DNA of 64,000 bases from an uncultured Candidatus Melainabacteria bacterium (GTDB taxonomy: Bacteria; Cyanobacteriota; Vampirovibrionia; Gastranaerophilales; Gastranaerophilaceae), in NCBI GenBank assembly GCA_934717745.1, contig CAKUZB010000005.1, forward strand, positions 68,760 through 132,759. The letters are read 5' to 3'. Numbering within the stretch: position 1 is the stretch's first letter; each line of letters opens with the position of its first letter. Both the position numbers and the translations under genes were made by a program. Shown piece by piece: positions 60,024-64,000 of this stretch. The notes under the pieces are model-generated. The model did not search any database, was not told the DNA's origin, and saw only the letters and a program-made list of their open reading frames with translations.

Positions 60024-61814
60024 TTATTTATGTTGTGCCGGATTGTAAGTGCTTTTCAAGTACAATTCTCTAACTTGTTTGTAATCTGCTTCTGCCGGAG
60101 CATCACTCATCAAGTCTTTTGCTGCTGAGTTTTTAGGGAATGCGATTACATCACGAATAGAGTCAGTTCTTGCAAGAAGTGCAATCATTCTGTCTAAACC
60201 GATAGCCAAGCCTGCGTGAGGTGGTGTACCGTATTGTAAAGCATTAACCATAAATCCGAATTTTTGTTGTGCTTCTTCTTCAGTCAAACCAAGTGCTTTG
60301 AAGATTTTCTTTTGAACTTCCGGTGAGTGGATTCTTACAGAACCACCACCTAATTCAGTACCATTATAAACAATATCGTAAGCAATTGATTTAACGTGTC
60401 CTAAATCACCACTATCAAGTTTGTCTAAGTCTTCTAAGCAAGGTGATGTGAATGGGTGGTGCATTGCCATAAAGCGTTGTTCATCATCTGACCATTCAAA
60501 CATCGGGAAGTCTACAACCCATAATAGAGCATGTTTTGATTCGTCAATCAAGTTTAATGATTTACCGAAGTGAAGTCTTAATCTTCCCATAATATCGTAA
60601 ACAGTTTTTGGTCTATCTGCTACAAAGAAGATAATATCGCCGTCTTGTGCTTGAGCACGTTCTTTGATTTGTTGTGCTTGTTCTTCTGTAACGAATTTTA
60701 ATACAGGAGATTTTGCTGTACCGTCTTCATTGTAAATGATGTTAGCAAGTGCTTTTGCACCAAATGAAACGGCTAATTTTGTAATATCATCAATATCTTT
60801 TCTTGAATATTTAGCACCACCTGGAATTCTAATACCACGAACGATTCCGCCTGCTTCAAGAGTTTTCTTAACAATTTCAAATTCTGATTGTAAAATAATA
60901 TCGCCAATATCAAATAATTCTAAACCAAAACGAGTGTCCGGTTTATCAGAACCAAATCTGTCCATTGCTTCTTGCCATGGCATTTGAATAAATGGAGGTT
61001 TTACCTCAACACCGGCAGCCTTAAAACCTTCAACAATCAAACCTTCAACAAGTTCAATAATATTTTGTTGTTCAACAAAAGACATTTCTATATCGATTTG
61101 TGTAAATTCAGGTTGTCTATCTGCACGCAAATCTTCATCACGGAAACATTTTGCGATTTGATAATATCTTTCAACACCACCAACCATTAATAATTGTTTG
61201 AAGATTTGAGGTGATTGTGGTAATGCGTACCATTTTCCGGGTTGTACACGAGATGGAACTAAGTAATCTCTGGCACCTTCCGGAGTTGTTTTGATTAAAA
61301 TTGGAGTTTCAACTTCCAAGAAATCATTGCTGTTCATGTAATTTCTAACTGCTTGAACAACATCGTGTCTTAATTTTAATTTGCTGTACATTTGTGGACG
61401 ACGAATATCTAAATAACGATATTTTAATCTAACGTCTTCTGAAACGTTTTCGTCATCTAATACAAATGGAACAGGTTTTGCTTCAGATAAAATTTCTACA
61501 AATTCAGGATAAACTTCAACTTGTCCTGTTGGTAACTTTTCGTTGTAAGTTTCTTCAGGTCTTCTTGTTACTTTACCTTTGATTGTAATTACGTATTCGT
61601 TTCTGATTTTTTCAAAAACTTTATGAATTTCAGGATTTTTTTGAGGGTCAGAAACCAATTGGAAAAATCCTGTTCTATCTCTTAATTCGATAAAAATCAT
61701 ACCGCCTAAATCACGAACACAATCAACCCAACCTGAAAGTGTTACTTCTTGGTCGATATTTGATAGATTAAGTTCGCCACAATTGTTTGTTTTCATTCTT
61801 AATTGCATAAACAT
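60024..61814 (-). CDS. aspS: Aspartyl-tRNA synthetase, bacterial type
   Basis: 596 residues. N-terminal anticodon-binding OB domain (VTLSGWVDCVRDLGGMIFIE), class II motif 2 (CFRDEDLRADRQPEFTQID), the bacterial GAD insertion in the middle (FGSDKPDTRFGLELFDI precedes it) and motif 3 (GLAIGLDRMIALLA). Whether it is Asn-tRNA discriminating cannot be told. Starts near 61814 or 61808: AAGGA lies 3 nt before the first ATG and 9 nt before the second, which fits better. Confidence 0.97.
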   Translation of the reverse strand: MFMQLRMKTNNCGELNLSNIDQEVTLSGWVDCVRDLGGMIFIELRDRTGFFQLVSDPQKNPEIHKVFEKIRNEYVITIKGKVTRRPEETYNEKLPTGQVEVYPEFVEILSEAKPVPFVLDDENVSEDVRLKYRYLDIRRPQMYSKLKLRHDVVQAVRNYMNSNDFLEVETPILIKTTPEGARDYLVPSRVQPGKWYALPQSPQIFKQLLMVGGVERYYQIAKCFRDEDLRADRQPEFTQIDIEMSFVEQQNIIELVEGLIVEGFKAAGVEVKPPFIQMPWQEAMDRFGSDKPDTRFGLELFDIGDIILQSEFEIVKKTLEAGGIVRGIRIPGGAKYSRKDIDDITKLAVSFGAKALANIIYNEDGTAKSPVLKFVTEEQAQQIKERAQAQDGDIIFFVADRPKTVYDIMGRLRLHFGKSLNLIDESKHALLWVVDFPMFEWSDDEQRFMAMHHPFTSPCLEDLDKLDSGDLGHVKSIAYDIVYNGTELGGGSVRIHSPEVQKKIFKALGLTEEEAQQKFGFMVNALQYGTPPHAGLAIGLDRMIALLARTDSIRDVIAFPKNSAAKDLMSDAPAEADYKQVRELYLKSTYNPAQHK

Positions 61815-61883
61815 TATTCCTTCTTTTTAAATACAAGTTAATTTTATCAAAAACAAAATAAATTGTGTAGGGATTTTTTATGT

Positions 61884-61889
61884 TATATT
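61884..61889 (+). promoter_or_regulatory. -10 element 6 nt upstream of the HAD gene ATG
   Basis: Extended -10 TGTTATATT, six bases before the ATG at 61896; this also supports that start over the frame from 61863. Confidence 0.62.
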
Positions 61890-61895
61890 TTTTGT

Positions 61896-62681
61896 ATGAT
61901 TAAAGCAATATTTTTTGATGTAGATGGAACTTTAATAAGTTTTAGAACTCACAAAATGCCAGAAAGTACAAAAAATGCTTTGTTGAAAGCAAAAGAAAAT
62001 GGCATTAAAATTTTTGTTGCAACAGGCAGACCCAGAGTAGATATTTTAAAAGTAAAAGAACTTGTAGAATTTCCATTTGACGGTTTTATTGCGGTGAATG
62101 GTCAACATTGTTACGACAAAGACGACAATGAAATTTACGAAAAATATATTGCAAAAGAGGATATTAAAAGTATTTTTTCTCATTTAAAAGAAAAAAATTT
62201 AGCGTGCCATGTAATTTTAAAAGAAAATATCTACGAAACACTAATAAATGAAAAAGTTAAACAACTTGCAGACCTTGTTGGTTACGAAGAAGAAATTGAA
62301 GTTCAATCGCTAGAATATTTCTTAGATAAAGATGTTTTCCAACTTTGCCCATACATAAGTCCAGAGGACGACGAGGAGTTTCAAAAACATTTTGGAAATT
62401 GTACAATAATGCGTTGGTGCGACTTGTTTGTAGATGTTATTCCAAAAGACGGTGGTAAACATCAAGGTATAAAAAAGATGTGCGAACATTATGGAATAAA
62501 ACAAGATGAAATAATAGCATTTGGCGACGGTGAAAACGATTGTAAAATGCTTGAATACGCAAAAATCGGTGTAGCAATGGGAAATGCTAGTCAAACAGTA
62601 AAATCTTATGCCGATTACGTTACAGATGATATAGATGAAGACGGTATTGAAACCGCATTAAAACATTTTGGAATAATTTAA
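61896..62681 (+). CDS. HAD-superfamily phosphatase, Cof-like (IIB)
   Basis: 261 residues. Motif I FFDVDGTLISF with the two catalytic Asp, motif II FVATGRPR, motif III Lys and motif IV AFGDGENDCKMLEYA. The cap inserted between II and III is the C2 (Cof) type. It acts on phosphorylated small molecules such as sugar phosphates. The ATG at 61896 is favoured because the longer frame adds 11 residues and has no SD. Predicted leaderless. Confidence 0.94.
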   Translation: MIKAIFFDVDGTLISFRTHKMPESTKNALLKAKENGIKIFVATGRPRVDILKVKELVEFPFDGFIAVNGQHCYDKDDNEIYEKYIAKEDIKSIFSHLKEKNLACHVILKENIYETLINEKVKQLADLVGYEEEIEVQSLEYFLDKDVFQLCPYISPEDDEEFQKHFGNCTIMRWCDLFVDVIPKDGGKHQGIKKMCEHYGIKQDEIIAFGDGENDCKMLEYAKIGVAMGNASQTVKSYADYVTDDIDEDGIETALKHFGII

Positions 62682-62711
62682 AAAACAAAAAATAAAATTT
62701 TTTAACGGTGC

Positions 62712-62739
62712 TTGAAAAATCTGAAAAATACGGTATAAT
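62712..62739 (+). promoter_or_regulatory. Strong promoter of antisense RNA
   Basis: TTGAAA, 16-bp spacer, TATAAT; predicted start near 62746. Close twin of the promoter at 49356. Confidence 0.8.
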
Positions 62740-62745
62740 ATAAAT

Positions 62746-62854
62746 ATAAGGGAGTTGGCTAAACTCCGAACAGTTTAACCAACTTGTAGCCCCTTAGAAG
62801 AACAATAACAATAAATTTAAAATTGCTATTATTGCGGTAATAGCAATTTTTATT
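62746..62854 (+). ncRNA. Candidate antisense RNA (antitoxin-like) opposite the hydrophobic peptide gene
   Basis: About 109 nt. The 5' half is one nested hairpin: TAAGGG/CCCTTA, AGTTGG/CCAACT and AAACT/AGTTT with loop CCGAAC. The 3' end is a perfect 12-bp terminator stem. It is fully complementary to the last two thirds of the peptide gene and its 3' flank. Confidence 0.65.
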
Positions 62855-62868
62855 GTTAATGTTTTCAT
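62794..62868 (-). CDS. 24-residue hydrophobic peptide, candidate type I toxin
   Basis: Starts MKTLTIKIAITAIIA and ends LNLLLLFF: one short positive end and then a nearly uninterrupted membrane helix. The SD AAGGGGGTGAT, 5 nt before the ATG, is one base from a perfect anti-SD complement, far stronger than others in this window. The stop codon lies within the stem of the antisense RNA. The 70-nt leader has ACCCCC that can pair with the SD's GGGGGT, so translation may be shut by default. Size, hydrophobicity, SD strength and overlapping RNA fit type I toxins such as Ibs. Function is inferred. Confidence 0.6.
   Translation of the reverse strand: MKTLTIKIAITAIIAILNLLLLFF
62820..62854 (+). terminator. 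Terminator of the antisense RNA inside the peptide gene
   Basis: Perfect 12-bp stem AAATTGCTATTA/TAATAGCAATTT with loop TTGCGG and a TTTTTATT tail; it lies in the peptide's own codons. Confidence 0.9.
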
Positions 62869-62950
62869 AATATCACCCCCTTTCACCCTTTTGTAGCATT
62901 GGTGTTGGTGTGTTGGGGGTTTAGGCTTACCCTATGTTTTTAATATTATC
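62869..62950 (-). promoter_or_regulatory. Leader and -10 of the hydrophobic peptide gene
   Basis: GATAAT (62945-62950) serves as a -10 with no good -35. The leader contains ACCCCC (62915-62920) able to pair with GGGGGT of the SD (62875-62880), with a CACC/GGTG pair inside. Fold is predicted by eye. Confidence 0.5.
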
Positions 62951-63081
62951 ATAAAAACGAAAATATATATATTTTTTAAAAATATTATTAAAAATACAAA
63001 TTTTTTATTTTTCTTAATTCGCCAATATGTAACAATATGTAAAAATGACTATAAAACATACTGGGATTAAGTATACTCACT

Positions 63082-63105
63082 ATATGATATGATATGATAT
63101 GATAT
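63082..63105. repeat. 5-bp microsatellite (GATAT)n
   Basis: Four complete GATAT units plus a partial one, about 80 bp upstream of the 63188 gene. Such tracts slip and may shift promoter spacing. Confidence 0.85.
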
Positions 63106-63187
63106 TAGGGTTTTTAGAACTTGATAGCAATATTTATTTCCCTTTTGTTTTAGTCATATTATAATAATTTTGAATAAAGGAGTAACT

Positions 63188-63844
63188 ATGTCAGAAAATC
63201 AATCAATTAATATTGGCGGGGTGCGTTTTAATAAACAAGACGTTCAAAAATCAGAAGTAATCAGGCAAGATGGTAAAATTATGAATAGTGTTTTCTTGCG
63301 TGATGGTACTCATATGGTATTTCCTAACCAAGCAGATAAAAATGAATCTGTAGTTGAAATGCATGATAAAACAAAGACTCAAAAATCACCATTTGGTTAT
63401 AGTGTAGCAGATGGTGAATTTGGTATTGATTATGGTACAGATCCGACAATGATTAATTTTGGTAAAAAAGAAGTTAAAACAGGCGATGTTGATATTGATT
63501 TTTATCGTTTGAATGGTGCTCAAATTACAGGTACTAGTAAAAAAGACGATTACACATTAAAAGGTTGCCGTAATACAAGAGTTGATGTATCTCAAAATGA
63601 CGGTTCCAGAGATGTTATAACAATTAGAGATGATAATCAAAACGAACATTATAGAGGATTTTTCGGTAATCGTGAACCCGTTCCTATGGGAAATCAACAT
63701 TCTGTAGACGGAAAAGTTTTTCTATCAGGTAATAACCAAGTTAAACAAAATGAAGAAGATGCAACTTATGTAAGAAAAGATAATCCAAGTTTTTGGAACG
63801 GTGCTTATGACGAACATAGAGGTAAAGGTTCGGTAAAAGAATAA
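63188..63844 (+). CDS. Beta-rich protein of unknown function
   Basis: 218 residues from the ATG at 63188 with AAAGGAG 6 nt upstream; the longer frame adds six residues containing that SD. No signal peptide. Strand-turn repeats throughout (INIGGVRFNKQDV; VFLRDGTHMVF; MINFGKKEVKTGDVDIDFYR), with many Asp/Asn/Gly turns, suggest a beta-helix or beta-solenoid. Function unknown. A strong terminator follows. Confidence 0.75.
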   Translation: MSENQSINIGGVRFNKQDVQKSEVIRQDGKIMNSVFLRDGTHMVFPNQADKNESVVEMHDKTKTQKSPFGYSVADGEFGIDYGTDPTMINFGKKEVKTGDVDIDFYRLNGAQITGTSKKDDYTLKGCRNTRVDVSQNDGSRDVITIRDDNQNEHYRGFFGNREPVPMGNQHSVDGKVFLSGNNQVKQNEEDATYVRKDNPSFWNGAYDEHRGKGSVKE

Positions 63845-63852
63845 ATTTGATA

Positions 63853-63887
63853 AAAACCGGCAATGATGAAATCATTGCCGGTTTTTT
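63853..63887 (+). terminator. Terminator of the 218-residue gene
   Basis: 15-bp stem AAAACCGGCAATGAT/ATCATTGCCGGTTTT with loop GAA and T-run. Confidence 0.96.
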
Positions 63888-63958
63888 ATTTTTAATTTTT
63901 TGTTTATAAAAAGATACTTTCTATATGTTAACAAATGTAACAAAACATGCTAAAACCC

Positions 63959-63985
63959 TAAAGTAATCATGATTTTAGCCGATAT
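63959..63985 (+). promoter_or_regulatory. Sigma-28-type promoter at the window's right end
   Basis: TAAAGTAA, 11-bp spacer, GCCGATAT: canonical spacing. The 35 bp before it repeat those at 19411-19445 with one change. Its gene begins beyond base 64000. Confidence 0.88.
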
Positions 63986-64000
63986 ATATAACGTAAGGTT

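Overview
The window is AT-rich bacterial chromosome with dense, mostly short operons on both strands. It carries diderm-type genes (FtsW, MurG, a lipid-linked-glycan flippase, a GT9-like glycosyltransferase), a FliA-type sigma factor and many lineage-specific small or repeat-bearing proteins. This mix fits a host-associated member of the non-photosynthetic sister clade of Cyanobacteria (Gastranaerophilales/Vampirovibrionia, 'Melainabacteria'). That placement is inference from gene content and composition; no marker-gene phylogeny was possible.

Layout. 1-6006: end of ftsW, murG, folC, a lone pxpA-like gene, a membrane-anchored yvcK/cofD homologue and a membrane protein. 5993-11942 (minus): mnmE, ribE, ribBA, a GNAT enzyme and an Asn/Pro repeat protein with a possible FliK-like end. 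12000-20700: small unknown proteins, a phytase-like esterase, the FliA-type sigma factor, a Pro/Glu-rich protein, a glutaredoxin, a MerR-like protein with recA, and a coiled-coil protein behind a sigma-28-like promoter. 20788-29729: DegT aminotransferase, LuxR-type HTH, mtaB, XRE and vWA proteins, a PLP lyase, cdd and secreted proteins. 29881-36193: a 51-residue sigma-28-type gene, proB-proA-tyrA, a TetR regulator with its operator, and a CoA-disulfide reductase. 36640-44060: secreted protein, flippase, valS, TPR-glycosyltransferase and tRNA-Lys(CTT). 44300-53982: an accessory block with a membrane-tethered Hsp20-like protein, three HExxH zinc metallopeptidases without signal peptides, and a zinc-ribbon membrane gene pair opposite an XRE regulator. 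54244-64000: a degenerate GAF/HD-GYP protein under a sigma-28-like promoter, recF and dnaN divergently arranged, a 54-residue gene with very strong codon bias, aspS, a HAD phosphatase and a small-peptide/antisense-RNA locus.

Themes. (1) Fourteen genes share an exact arrangement: a -10 hexamer ending 6 nt before the start codon and no usable Shine-Dalgarno, which predicts widespread leaderless transcription alongside normal SD genes. (2) Four sites match the sigma-28 consensus, and a FliA-type sigma factor is encoded here, so a regulon can be drawn partly from this window. (3) At 62712-62950 a 24-residue hydrophobic peptide gene with a near-perfect but sequesterable SD is overlapped by a convergent, strongly promoted, structured RNA with its own terminator. 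This is a candidate type I toxin-antitoxin module and the best candidate here for an undescribed system.
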